Assembly: GCF_963082655.1 (NCBI RefSeq) | Contig: NC_081554.1 | Location: 39,144,354 to 39,208,353, forward strand | Length of the DNA stretch: 64,000 nt | Source: Stomoxys calcitrans | Lineage: Eukaryota > Arthropoda > Insecta > Diptera > Muscidae | Reading direction: 5' to 3' | Part shown: piece by piece, positions 1 through 11,164 of the stretch | Layout of the letters: the number at the start of each line of letters is the position of its first letter | Numbering within the stretch: the stretch's first letter is position 1 | Notes under the pieces: model-generated | What the model was told of the DNA's origin: nothing | Seen by the model: the letters and a program-made list of their open reading frames with translations, nothing else | Databases searched by the model: none | Position numbers and translations under genes: made by a program

Positions 1-66
1 GAAATCCCACGTGATCTGTCAAATACTAATGCATGAAAATCCTAACCTCAAAAAAATCACCCTTTA
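1..66. mobile_element. Right terminus of a D41D-type mariner element, cut by the window edge
   Basis: Bases 1-64 are nearly identical to the right end of the fold-back element at 55546-55609, including the terminal TCACCCTT followed by TA. The rest of the element lies left of the window. Confidence 0.85.
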
Positions 67-1080
67 GATTATTGTATAGGACTCTCTGTTCATGTTTACT
101 ACTAATTTTATTTATCGGTTTTCCTTTTCATAGAAAGAAATTGTCATAAACACTATTTTCTCCATATTATCTATACATAAAAATTTTATCATCCCTCATT
201 TGTGGGCAAAGCCATAGATACTGGCAATTGGCAATTATTATTATTAAAACCCTCCCATTCTTTGTCCCCTAAATCGCTGTTACAATCGCCATTGTCGGAC
301 AGTTTAGATATAAAGCAGCCACCCGAATGTATTTTGTGGTTTAGTTTCCAAATGACCCCTATGAAATGCACCACTTTTCATAGGGCACAAACGAAAACCC
401 TCCTTTCTTCGAAACCGACCGACCGCAAGGGAATGTAACACGCATGTCTCAATCTCATTGCACCAACAAAAAGGGGCTGTAACCCTGAATTAACACAAAT
501 GTCAAAGTAATTTTTAACAAAAAAAAAAAAAAAATTCGCTCACAACAAACACCTGTAATTATATAGGAAAGCATTAATTTTTTTTGGATATGGGGTTTTG
601 GTCACGTTAATATGAGGTAGGGGTTTCCAACAAGAGGTGCTATTTAGTATCATTCGGTATGGTTCTGTAAGCGTGGTCCTGGTGGCTATTTGGCCGAAGT
701 TCTTTTTCAGTAAGGGCATACCTTTCTCTTTATCCGATCATTTATTTCAAAAAACTTGAATTTTTCATTGAATACCAAAAATAACACCTCTTATTGGAAA
801 ACCCTATAGTTTTCGAAATACAAAGATATGCGACAATATTAACAAAGCTAAATGGTGAATTCATAGAGAAAACATGTAAGGAAAACATGGCGGCACCGAC
901 CACAGAACATCTTATCTTAAGGACATACGCAAGCATATGAAATGGGATTTTTTTAATTAGTATCGCCAATTTTCAATTAAAAATTTGATTGAATCAATAA
1001 TTTTTTTAATTGAAACTGAACTATTTTTCAATTACTATCGTGACTAAAATTTTTGTCATTTTTAAGTAAAAACTTAATAA
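67..1080. other. dac intron, no gene; small imperfect hairpin
   Basis: No coding region is recognised. An imperfect inverted repeat pairs 619-645 with 779-806, around a loop of about 130 bp. From 950 to 1080 the DNA is very AT-rich with TCAATTAAAAA-type runs, like the inside of a decayed MITE. The short open frames here show no family resemblance. Confidence 0.5.
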
Positions 1081-1084
1081 GGAC

Positions 1085-1835
1085 CATACAACAGGTTCAG
1101 AGAACTGTCGCTTGGCATAGGCGGAGCGATGAAGGCCACGCCCACTAGGGCACTGGAGACTATTCTAGAGGCAGCCACTACGGCTATGCGACTTAAGGCG
1201 ATGGGAGAATGGATTGAGGATGGGAGCAGCTTATACCATTGCGGTATAATCGAGGCGACGATAGGAAACCTGGAAGGAAGTGGAGAGGTTTCCGATCGGA
1301 TACCTGAGATGAATCTTGAAGTCGAGTGCGACGCACTGATGATATCGGCACAGTCTTGGATTGACGGGACCCTAGTATTGCCATCTAAAAGATCATGTTA
1401 CACGGATCGATCGAAGTTAAGCTGAAGGACAGAATGGGCCCTGGGGGTCTACATTGAAAACCCAGGGACTGAGATCTGTTATAGACTGCCTGACCATAAT
1501 ACGGTCCTGCAGGCGGAGATCCGGGCAGGGCGATCACGGAATGCGTGAGTGGTGTGGTACTAACGCGAGGACGTCGAGTGTGAACTTCTTTACGGACAGT
1601 ATAATTGCCATAAGGGCCATAAAAACCAGTAGGGCAAGGTCAGGAACTGTCTTAGAGTGTAAGATTAATGTCTTCGTTTGGGTGCCGGGCCATAACGGAG
1701 TAAGGGGAAATGAAAGGCAGGCGACTTCGCACTAAAGGCCAGAGAAGTGCCGTCGATAAACTTGCTTAAACCGAAGCCCTTCGGATCGACGCAGTCCGAT
1801 TTAAGAGCGTGGGCGGCAAACGAAACAGGCGGTAG
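1085..1835 (+). mobile_element. Non-LTR retrotransposon fragment, ORF2 C-terminal part with RNase H
   Basis: Translation gives GGAMKATPTRALETILEAA, then the RNase H start YTDRSKL, then GVYIENPGTEICYRLPDHNT and VLQAEI in the same frame. After a frame change come FTDSIIAIRAI and VFVWVPGHNGVRGNER. This order matches the reverse transcriptase tail and RNase H of I/Jockey/R1-type LINEs. The usual TDGS motif reads TDRS, and there are internal stops (TGA at about 1421, a stop near 1546) and a frameshift, so it is a dead fragment. It lies in the downstream dac intron, on the strand opposite dac. Confidence 0.8.
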
Positions 1836-2455
1836 GATGGGGATAATCCCATGGGGTGATTCTTACTAACCTTCAGTGTTTGCCTCGTGCTCTTACTATC
1901 CGGATCGGACCTATAGGATTTTTGTCATCCTAAAAACCGTTTCACTGCACTACATGTGTGTTCCGCGCACATGCCATTAACGGACAGTGTCGCCTTGTTA
2001 GGCATGGAATCGATCAAGTTTTGCAACGGATATCCTCAGGCCCTTATGACCAAGTCGTCTGCCCTATCATTCCTTTTTACTCCGCCCTAGTCGGACGCAC
2101 AGATAAGGCAGATTCTGTCATACTCTGAATCCTACACCACAAGAATCTCTGTAATCTCAACGGCCTGATTAATATTCCTGTAGATGCCAACATTCTACCC
2201 GTAAAGATGTTCACACTAGACGCACCAAACACACTCACACCAACTCATACGTTCTGCTATCCGCCGGTTATTTTCGCATGCAGCATCGTGTTATGGTAAG
2301 GCAGCCGAAAGTAGAATTCTGTTTCCGCATTTTAAATTTAAAAGACCAGACTTGTTCTAGCATCATCTTCTAGATGGCAATTGCAGAGTTTCCCAAGCAA
2401 CAGTCGGTTGAACTAGAATTCCGGTGCCATCTTAATTATCTGATCCTAATTATAT
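1836..2455. other. Unassigned, perhaps the 3' part of the preceding LINE
   Basis: This stretch is less AT-rich than the surrounding intron and directly follows the LINE RNase H fragment. It has no open frame with a recognisable domain. A degraded LINE 3' region is the simplest guess. Confidence 0.3.
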
Positions 2456-2456
2456 C

Positions 2457-2750
2457 GAGGCCACCGTGGCGCAGAGGTTAGCATGTCCGCCTATGACGCC
2501 GAACGCCTGGGTTCAAATCCCGTTAACATTAGTGGTGGTTATCCCCTTACTATTGCTGGCATCATTTTTGAGGTATCCTGCCATGTTAAAAACTTCTCTA
2601 CTAAATGATGTCGCCATAAGGCACGCCGTTCCTATTCGGCATAAAAAAGGAGACCTTTTATCATTGAGTTTAAACTTTAATCAGTTTGTACTCATTGATA
2701 TGAGAGAAAATTCCCCTGTTCAGTTATGGAATGTTCATGGGAAATTAAGG
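2457..2750 (+). mobile_element. tRNA-derived SINE, copy 1
   Basis: The head carries RNA polymerase III-type boxes: A-box-like TGGCGCAGAGG and B-box-like GGTTCAAATCC. It is followed by the body shared with the other copies: GTGGTTATCCCCTT, TGCTGGCA, the CACGCCGTTC block and CATTGATATGAGAGAA, with an end near TTCATGGG. Confidence 0.85.
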
Positions 2751-2759
2751 AGTAAGTAA

Positions 2760-3430
2760 TTAGTTCGATTTCCCGCAATGCACAGATCTGCTAATTTTTT
2801 CTATCCCCTCTCCTATTGCCGGAACATAAATCTCATAGCCGCAGCGACTGCGCTGTAGTAGCAGCGATTCTCATGGCCCTACCTATGCCAAAACAACAAG
2901 TTCTCTGAATCTGTTGTAATGTTCGTTTATTACGATTGCTCCTATGGAGATAGTGGACTATTTTCGGAGTCAGCCCCAATGCCAAACCTGCGGCCCACCT
3001 GCAGAGTAAATTTCAAGTACTTGAGTACGACATTGTGTCCGTTTTCTCGTTTCAGCGGATTTCTGGTTGCCAGTGTCGCCAACCTTAACGGACTTCAGAT
3101 TTCTTATCCTGAATTGGAATTGTGAGGGTGTGCGAAAAATCGGGAAGAAAATCGTATTTCGAAATTGGGAATGGAGGTAGATTATTAACTAACCGCCTTC
3201 CATCCTCCCTAAATCGAAGCTATTATTTTCCATTTTTCAGTTTGTTTAGAGGTATGTCATTATTTATAGCACTTCAATATTTGTACGAAGAATTAATTAT
3301 TGATCATCTGGTGGTATGTTTACTCTGAAGTACTTTTCTCTAATGTCATGCCCAGGTGTACTCTTAGTACACCTGAAAGTAATTGGTTACTGAATTTCGT
3401 TTCGGGTTACCCACTGACCTACCCGGTAAT
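2760..3430. other. Unassigned intron sequence
   Basis: No coding or repeat family is recognised. The open frames at 2919-3125 and 3122-3328 have no domain signature and are probably chance. Confidence 0.4.
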
Positions 3431-3680
3431 GTGACTTTTTGCGACGAAGCTCAAGAGAATCGTTTCTCTGGAGCATCGTCGGAAAATGGGTAGCGCTGTA
3501 CTCTTCTATCGTTACTTTCATGGCGTGTCTTCGGAGGATATTCGTCTTCTTATTCCTGACGTTGGGATGTTCACCAATAATACAAAACTTGCCAGGAACT
3601 CATACCAGTTTGTAATTGACCAGCACAGACGTTCAGAAATTTAAGATGAATATCAATAAACACTACTACAACAACCCAAA
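3430..3680 (+). mobile_element. LINE 3' end, same family as 44270-45690
   Basis: The translation LEHRRKMGSAVLFYRYFHG, then DIRLLIPDVGMFTNN and ARNSYQFVID, parallels the end of the LINE at 45376-45560 (FYRYFHVVCSSDIR, FIPDVRMFVRDTRHSRNSDP). It stops near 3643 and is followed by an ACAACAACCC-like tail. It is a 5'-truncated insertion, as is usual for LINEs. Confidence 0.75.
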
Positions 3681-3689
3681 ATCAAAAGT

Positions 3690-4740
3690 GGACCGATCGA
3701 GACAATACAGGTATCAAATGAAAGGTGTTGAAGAGTAGAATACGAATATGGTTTTAAAATTTGATTCAAAGTACCCATCGGGCGTGAATGGTATTTGGGA
3801 GTAGATTACGAATCTGACTCAGATCGAAGTATAAGGGGTCACGTTACCCCTCAAAAACGCCAGTAGTCCCATTATGACTATATGATGCTTGGCTGAACCG
3901 ATTTCCTGAAAATTTTCATGCATTGTGTACTTCTATCTGGAATGAAACATAGGCTATATAATTTTTAGTTATAGGGTGGAGGCGGACCCTCCCCCTTACC
4001 CCCAAGAAGGCCACCCATATCTGAAAGTGGTCCGATGGGCACAATAAGGGTTTCAAATGAAAATTATTGGAGACCAGAAAACGAATATGGTATTAAAATG
4101 TTGGTCCAAGTACCCAACGGGCACACATTAGGTCTAAGTAATGGGAGATCGCCCACCCCCAAATACCCCCAAATGGGCATATTAGCCGACCATAGCTATA
4201 TGGGATTCAAAGGAAAGGTATTAGGGATTAGACTACGAATGTGACATTATAATTTGCGTTCAAATCTAGGTGGCGCTTTTCCTCCTCAAGATTCGGCAAA
4301 TGGGTTATTTGACTCATTATTATAATATGGGACTCAAAGGAAGGGTATTTGAGAGTAGAAAATGAATATCCAAATTCGTAGTAGAAAACGAATTTGGAGC
4401 CAAGTATTTTGAACTTAACTGAACTACATTTCCGTTGGGAATAAAGAACGAATATCATATCTATTTTCAGTGCAAAGTGCCGGTGGCCGCCCCAGCCCCA
4501 AAACACCCTCCAAACGCTTCATATTTACCGACCATGGCAATATGGGGCTCAAATTAAAGGGATTTGGAAGTGCAGCATGAATTTGATGTCCATATTTAAG
4601 TCGAAATGTCTGAGGTGCCATCCCTCCCATAAGAGAAGAATCGAGAAGGGGCAAATTCTCACACATCAATGAGTGCTTTCCGATTCAAGTTTAAACAAGC
4701 CCCGACGGCATCCCGCAGTGTGACCCCTCTTTGCGGACCA
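3690..4740 (-). repeat. Family C element, inverted copy, with embedded SINE 3' fragment
   Basis: Units read in reverse of the copies at 24228 and 41622: AATATGGGGCTCAAA, CCATGGCAATATGG, and the GC-rich block GGCGGACCCTCCCCC at about 3982. Bases 4645-4702 are the reverse complement of the SINE 3' body. The SINE/C junction at about 4610-4650 matches the one at about 42005-42030 in the other large copy. Confidence 0.7.
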
Positions 4741-5857
4741 TATTTTAAAGGACCATGTCGCCAGCATTAAGAAAGGATAATTACGGCTTTGTCCGATGTT
4801 CTCGCCAGGATTCTAAAGCATTCAGCGTCATAGGCTACAATGAGACGAATTCGATATCCGCATTCAAGGCGAAGTGTCGCCACCCTAAAAAGATATTAGA
4901 GAGTTGAAGAAGGTGCAGCGGAGCGGTTTTTTATAAAAAAGAACTTTGACTTCACCTAGCTTGGACAAACTTGAACAAACTTTTTTCAAAAATTTCTACA
5001 TTTCCCATTATTGCCAACCAGTTTAAAGGCCTAGGGATTTCCCATAAAATCTCAAGTAACGAAAACGAAAACAAAACCTGTTAAAAAGTATTTCTTAATG
5101 GATATCAACTTGCTTTTGCCTTCAACATTTATAAGTAATGTTTTCAATTTATGAAGCATTTTTTCCTTTTCGATTTTTAACTCTGACATATAAGAAACGC
5201 CTACTTTTATTGAAATACCATTGAAGTGAGTGAACACAAATCGAGGCATAAATGCTTACGAGGAGACATGGATGAATAGTTGTATGAAGGAATACTTCTG
5301 CCGGTTTTTTTTTAATCGTATCTTAGGTCCTTTTGTTATTTTCTTCACGCTAATGTATTCAATGATTTGTTAAAATTCTATTTTTTTTACTGTTTTTCAG
5401 CTCCAATATTTTATGAAGATACCTAAATTATGTGAAAGCAATTCACATTCAACCAACAAATTATGAGATTACACTGCTAAACATTGCTGCTCTTTGATTT
5501 TGGTAAGTTCCTAAGAAGTCAGTCAAACATCAAATCAAATTGAAAGAAGAATTTCAATACCAGCAGCGAAAACTGCCAAGTCATGGTGCCATGGTTCTGG
5601 TCGGTATGTTTGAGTTGACTCCAAGTGATCTGGTAAATGAGGCTTAACAAAGGCGCACAGGCGCTTTGTTGAAACCTGAGCAAAAGTCGGTCTCTTTTTT
5701 ATTTTTTTTCATTCCTTTTATGGTCAACAAGAAAACGGGGCGTTAAATTTCAAATGATATGCAATATTTAAAATTGTTTTTTTTTATGTTTGGAAAAGAA
5801 GTCAGCAACAGATGATCTAGAATAGGTTTTGGTGATTTTGTGATTTGAAATACTTAC
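4741..5857. other. dac intron flanking exon 2, no gene
   Basis: This is the intron immediately downstream of exon 2 on the minus strand. Several T-rich tracts occur (5310-5400, 5700-5790). No repeat family is recognised except the edge of family C at the left. Confidence 0.5.
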
Positions 5858-5994
5858 CACTTATGTGCCCATTCTCATAGGGATATTCACCATTGTCCAG
5901 TCGATGCTTCTTCAGTTGCGGATGTTGGCTGAGATGTGTGGGCGGCAGTGATAGTCCAACTGGGCCACGTTTTGGCGGTCTACCCGGCCTGGAA
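5858..5994 (-). CDS. dac: dachshund, second coding exon
   Basis: This 137-bp exon continues Dachshund directly after the N-box. The acceptor CCGCAG ends at 5995 and the donor GTAAGT begins at 5857. Joining the AG left over from exon 1 to the first T gives a Ser codon, then SRPGRPPKRGPVGLSL and, further on, KKHRLDNGEYPYENGH. The SSRPGRPPKR segment is the known conserved continuation after the N-box in fly and vertebrate Dachshund/DACH proteins, so both splice sites are well supported. It adds 45 whole codons (about residues 366-410) and leaves one base over. The exon is short and sits in a sea of repeats, so ab initio gene finders could miss it. Later exons, including the C-terminal DD2 box, lie beyond the left edge. 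Confidence 0.93.
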
Positions 5995-6000
5995 CTGCGG

Positions 6001-6400
6001 AATTGCAGAGAGTTACTGTTGGGTTAAATACGTTTGAAGTTCGATTAATGTGTAAGTTAGTAACGCAAATAGTCCAGCGCTCAATGTCCATGCACTGAAG
6101 GACTACAGCTTGTATTTTTTTTTATAATTAAAATATAGATTTTTTTATAAAGATTTTTATTGACTTAAAGGCCATGATTATTTTCCATAACTTGGTCAAA
6201 ATTATATAATTTTTTTTTTGATTTTGCGTTACTTTTTTCGAGAATTTTATTTATAAAAAATACTTGAGGTTTTTAAGGCGAAAATTTTACAGATTCCTGA
6301 TCACATAAAATATTGCCTAGATTTGGCATTATGAGAAAGACATTGAAAAGGACAAAATAATTAGCCCAGGGGCTCAATTGTCTTTCAATGAAAAACAAAT
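6001..6400. other. AT-rich intron next to exon 2
   Basis: Long T and A runs (6110-6260) lie upstream of the exon 2 acceptor. The acceptor-proximal tract is only moderately pyrimidine-rich. No coding signal is seen. Confidence 0.5.
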
Positions 6401-6401
6401 A

Positions 6402-6639
6402 ATGGGTTGCCCAAAAAGTAGTTGCGGATTTTTTTAAAAGAAAGTAAATGCATTTTTAATAAAACTTTGAATGAACTTTAATCAAATATACTTTTTTTAC
6501 ACTTTTTTTCTAAAGCAAGCTAAAAGTCACAGCTGATAACTGAATGAAGAAAGAATGCAATTACAGAGTCACAAGCTGTGAAAAAATTTGTCAACGCCGA
6601 CTATATGAAAAATCCGCAATTACTTTTTGGGCAACCCAA
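6402..6639. mobile_element. Mariner-type MITE, copy 1
   Basis: The terminal inverted repeats begin TTGGGTTGCCCAAAAAGTAA (first base mutated here) and mirror at the right end. The internal block ACAGCTGATAACTGA is shared with all other copies. It is 238 bp long and non-coding. Confidence 0.93.
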
Positions 6640-6654
6640 TAGAATAGCTTTATT

Positions 6655-8450
6655 TACCTGTTCGTAGTATATCTGATTCCTGTTTTAGAGACGCCCAAAT
6701 AACTTCAAATTCGACAAGTCATTCAAATATATCAAAAATAGAAGTGGTCCCAGGTAACTTTCTAGTGGCACAGCACAATCCACCGCCCCAATGTTGCTGT
6801 AGGCCCCACAGGCCTTACGCCTTGACAGAAAGTATTGAAAAAGTAATAGCTCACGCAATATGTCGTGATCCACAAAATCAAACTCTGTCGAAAAATCTAA
6901 GAATAGTCCGGCAACTCTAGACATTCCACAATCCAAACCCATAAAAATTAAGTTTACCAAATTAACAACAGCTTCTTCCATCTCACCGCCTTTTCTGAAG
7001 CCAAATTGGTAGTTATATTGAATATTGTTCGTATCTAAAATCGACACTAGTTTCCTAAAAATTATCTTCTCTAAAATCTTATCCACAATTGGCAAATTTG
7101 ATATTCGCCTGTATTCTTGTACTGACTTCGCAACTGGTACAATTTTGCAAATCTTCAGAGTATCTGTGTATATTGATGATTGAAAGATTTTATTAATGAT
7201 TAATACCATAGGTGAAATTATTAGATTCCTGCGTTCTTTAACGACATTAGCCCGTATTAGGTCATAACCTGGCGAAGATGAACGATCCAATGAGTTCATA
7301 ATATCGTATATGTCGTTATTATCTACCTCATCTAAGATGAATCTACATCGTGTGTCACCTAATGTCCCAAATCCACTCCAATGATCCCCAGAATTTGCCT
7401 GCGTATTTTATCTCAACTCACTTACTGAGTTTATAAAATAACAGTTGAAACAATTTGACTTCTCCTGGTCATCATCAAATGAAACTCCATCAAATGAATC
7501 TGAATCTATGACACGTGTATTGTTACTTCCTAAAATCTTATTTAAAAATATACAACATTTCTTTTGGTCACCTCTTGTCTCCAATGAGTTCATAATATCG
7601 TATATGTCGTTATTATCTACCTCATCTAAGATGAATCTACATCGTGTGTCACCTAATGTCCCAAATCCACTCCAATGAACCCCAGAATTTGTCTGCGTAT
7701 TTTATCTCAACTCAATTACTGAGTTTATAAAATAACAGTTGAAACAATTTGACTTCTCCTGGTCATCATCAAATGAAACTCCATCAAATGAATCTGAATC
7801 TATGACACGCGTATTGTTACGTCCTAAAAACTTATTTAAAAACATACAACATTTCTTTTGGTCACCTCCTGTCTCCATAATACAGCGGCGATAATAATTT
7901 TTCCTACATAGCCTTGAAGCCTTCCTCGCAATATTTCCAATTAGTCTCAAAGTATTGCCGTACTTAAAATCCTTCATCTTCTTTCTGAGTCTAAGTAACT
8001 TTTGTTTACCAAGTATTAAATGCTGTAAATTTCTATGTCGCTTCAGTGACAGAAGAACTTAAAATATCACCAATTTTTTCGTGCTGTCATTGGCACCAAA
8101 AGAGTTAAAGTCTACAGATAACCTGAAATCCAAAGTATCTCTAACCCCATTCAGGTCCCAATAAATACTGGACTGCTCAACATAATTCCTCGTTCTGTAA
8201 TCATAAGCTGTATGTGGACGTAGTGCATTACAATAGACGTGATCAATATAAGTAAAACTTGCAGGCCTCGTTATAAGTCTATGACAACTATGATAGTTAT
8301 AGTACAAAAAGAAAATCTCCAGATCCTTTAAACGATCACTAGAAAATTGGTCGGTATTCCTATCACCTAAAGCCGCAATGAATTTGCCAGTTAATAATTC
8401 CATTTCTTCCGCAATCAAAGAAAGAAAATCGGTGACTAAGCACTTTGGAG
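6655..8450 (-). mobile_element. CR1/Jockey-like LINE, endonuclease and reverse transcriptase fragments
   Basis: Read on the minus strand, an endonuclease fragment (8418-8059) shows GDRNTDQF, in place of the usual GD-F-N, then PASFTYIDHVYCN. It is followed by the RT region (7299-6685) with YRRISNLPIVDKILEKIIF, YQFGFRKGGEMEEAVVNL, LFLDFSTEFDFVDHDIL and LGPLLFLIYLNDL. The order EN then RT is normal for this clade. The catalytic C motif (F/YADD) is not reached, because the sequence ends near 6685. Frame breaks and the internal duplication at 7287-7874 show it is inactive. It lies in the same orientation as dac. Confidence 0.85.
7287..7874. repeat. Tandem duplication of 294 bp inside the LINE
   Basis: Two copies, 7287-7580 and 7581-7874, differ at only a few bases. 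The unit is 98 codons long, so both copies encode the same peptide (SDSFDGVSFDDDQEKSNCFN) in the same frame. Confidence 0.93.
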
Positions 8451-9058
8451 ATCAATAATAAGCAACAACAACCAATCGCTTGCCGTTAACACCAACGAAA
8501 GGTAAAGGGACAAACAATAGTGGGGAATTTTTCCTCGAAAAAAAAAATTTAACTGCAGCTTAACTTAACCATACTGCAGAGAGAACAAACTAGAACGAGA
8601 ATCGACGAACACCGCTGGGGGTTTACCAGCGAGAAAAGTCGGCGGCTTGGAGCATTTGCATCCGGATTCCATATTTATGCCTTTTAAACATTGAGTGACA
8701 TTTTCTGGTTAGTACTTACCTTTCACGATATACACATAGCTTTCAGAAGGACTGAATTACAGCTTAAAAACTTCAAAAGTTCAGTAGACACTTACATGTG
8801 TCTCATATATTTTATGATGTACTTCATAAGGAATAAATAAAGATGGTGGAGGCATCTCCTGTCAAACTTTTAGAAGTTGCAAGGTAGTCCTTCTGGAAGC
8901 TTTGTTTTAGAAGGCATACGGTCCTTTAGAAGGTCTTGAAGATCTATTGTCAGAACTGATTAAAAACAGACCACACTAGATTTCCCACTGGGTACTTGTT
9001 ATCAACGAGTTACAGGGTGCGCCAGAAAACTTAATTACGTAAAAGGTTAATAAAAAAA
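8451..9058. other. Probable 5' part of the minus-strand LINE, then unassigned intron
   Basis: 8451-8680 directly precedes the endonuclease fragment and is less AT-rich than its surroundings, as expected of a LINE 5' region. 8680-9058 shows nothing I recognise. A short A-run ends at the family A boundary. Confidence 0.35.
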
Positions 9059-9060
9059 AA

Positions 9061-10476
9061 AGTAAAAGCGTGCTAAGTTCAATCGGGCCGAATCTTGAGT
9101 ATCCACTACCATGGATTCCACCAAAAATTTACCCTTAATAATTAGAGTTTGTATTTGAATTATTTTGGTGTCAAGAAGTAATATAGTGATATCGGTACTT
9201 TGGGGGGCCTACATCACCATATAGACCGATTCGGATAATACTTGGCACTGATGTTATAAGTCATAAGATAGGTTTTTGTTCAAAATTTTAGCCAAATCAG
9301 ATGAAAATGGAGGCTTGTAAAGGCTCAAGAAGTCAAATCCGAGAATCGGTTTATATGGGGGCTACATCCGTTTATAGACCGATTCGGAACATACTTGGCA
9401 AAGATGTTGGAAATCATAATGCAAGTCTTTGTTCTTAATTTCAGCTAATTCGAATGAAAATTGAGGCTTCTAAAGGCTCAAGAAGTCAAATCCGGGGTTC
9501 GGTTTATATGGGGGCTATATCTGTTTATAGACCGATTTGGATCATATTAGGCATTGAGGTTGAGAGTCATAACTCAAATCTTTGTTCCCAATTTCGGTCA
9601 AATCGGATGAAAATTGAGGCTTCTAGGTGCTCCAAAAGTCAAATACTCAGATCGGTTTATATGGGGTCTATATCAAAATCTTAACTGATGTGGCCCATTT
9701 GCAACCTCCAACGACCTACATCAATTAGAAGTATCTGTGCAAAATTTCAAGCAGCCAGCTTTACGCGTTCGACCACTATCGTGATTTCGATAGACGGACA
9801 TGGTAGATCGACTCAGAATGTCGAGATCTCCCGATTTGACTTCTTGAGCCACTGGTAGTCGCAATTTTTGTCCGAATTGGCTGAAATTTTGCACGAGGTG
9901 TTTTGTTATGACTTCCAACAACTGTGCCCAGTACGGTATAAATCGGTCTATAACCTGATATTACTCCCATATAAACCGATCTCCCGATTTGACTTCTTGA
10001 GTTCCTGAGAGCCTCAATTTTCTTCCGATTTGGATGAAATTTTGTATATAGTGTTCTGTTATGAATTTCAACAACTCCACTTAATACGGTCGAAATCGGT
10101 CTATAATCTGATATAGCCCCTATATAAACCGATCTCGCGATTTGACTTCTTGAGCCCCTGGAAGCCGCAATATTTGTCTGATTTGGCTAAAATTTTGCAC
10201 ATAATGTTCTGGTTACGACTCCCAACAACTGTACCAAGTACGGTCCAAATGGGTCAAGAACATAATACAGCTTTCATATAAACCGCTATCCCAATTTGAT
10301 TTCTTGAGCCCTTACAAACCGCGATTGTTTCCGATTTGGACGAAACTTTGCATATAGTGATCTGTTCTCTCAACAACAATCGGTCTATAACCTGATGTAG
10401 CTCCCATATTTAAGCAAAATCCATGGTGGTGGGTCCCCAAGATTCGGCCCGGCCAAATTTAGCACGCTTTTATTTT
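9061..10476. mobile_element. Family A: two elements joined tail to tail (inverted pair)
   Basis: The left boundary reads GTAAAAGCGTGCTAAGTTC with a GGGCCGAATC hairpin; the right boundary is its mirror (GATTCGGCCCGGCC, then AGCACGCTTTTA). Units run in one direction (TTTATATGGGGGCTA) up to about 9700 and in the other (CCATATAAACCGATCT-type) from about 9825. Between them sits a single mini-me-like stretch (GACGGACATGG, 9793-9803). Adjacent units at 9354 and 9507 are 153 bp apart. Confidence 0.82.
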
Positions 10477-10494
10477 AGACCAAGTACTATTATA

Positions 10495-10733
10495 TTGGGT
10501 TGCCCAAAAAGTAATTGCGGATTTTTTAAAAGAAAGTAAATGCATTTTTTTAATAAAACTTAGAATAAACTTTAATCAAATATACTTTTTTTACACTTTT
10601 TTTCTAAAGCAAGCTAAAAGTAACAGCTGATAACTGACAGAAAAAAGAATGCAATTACAGAGTCACAAGCTGTGAAAAAATTTGTCAACGCCGACTATAT
10701 GAAAAATCCGCAATTACTTTTTGGGAAACCCAA
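10495..10733. mobile_element. Mariner-type MITE, copy 2
   Basis: TTGGGTTGCCCAAAAAGTAA terminal repeats, flanked by TA on both sides, 239 bp. The right terminus has one change (GGGAAACCCAA). Confidence 0.95.
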
Positions 10734-10739
10734 TATACT

Positions 10740-11163
10740 AAAACATGCGCTGAAATACATCAGCTTTCTCTACCCCCATTTTCAATCTTTCGATGACTTT
10801 AAAGTTATTGAAACTTCATTCTAGTTAAAGGTTTCATACAAAATTTATTAGATCATATACCAAAAAAACATACAAAACTTTTGAAGGAAATGGCAAGAAA
10901 AAATTCTATACAAAACTGCAGCGGGTTTTGTTTTAAATTGGCCAATTAACAAGTCTGTCTGTAAATTGCATTGGCCCGTTGCTGGAGGACTGTTGATGCC
11001 CAAAACATGTTTTCTTTGGCCGCAATGCATTTTCATTTAGTCTGCATGAGAACAACTATGATCATCACATGGCTGTAATCGATTTTGCTGCACTTGCAAA
11101 TGGGTAGTCATTTCAAAACAGCTGCCAGCAGGTTTTCAAAGTTGAATTGTTTTGAAGTGAAAC
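10740..11163. other. Non-repeat intron island
   Basis: This stretch resembles none of the repeat families in the window and has mixed composition, including TGGCCGCAATGCATTTTCAT and AACAGCTGCCAGCAGG. It lies between a MITE and a family A array. It is a candidate for conserved regulatory DNA of dac, but nothing in the sequence alone proves that. Confidence 0.35.
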
Positions 11164-11164
11164 A

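Noticed and set aside
4228..4669. Overlapping minus-strand frames in family C
   Set aside because: They lie wholly inside a repeat that is also present elsewhere in broken form.
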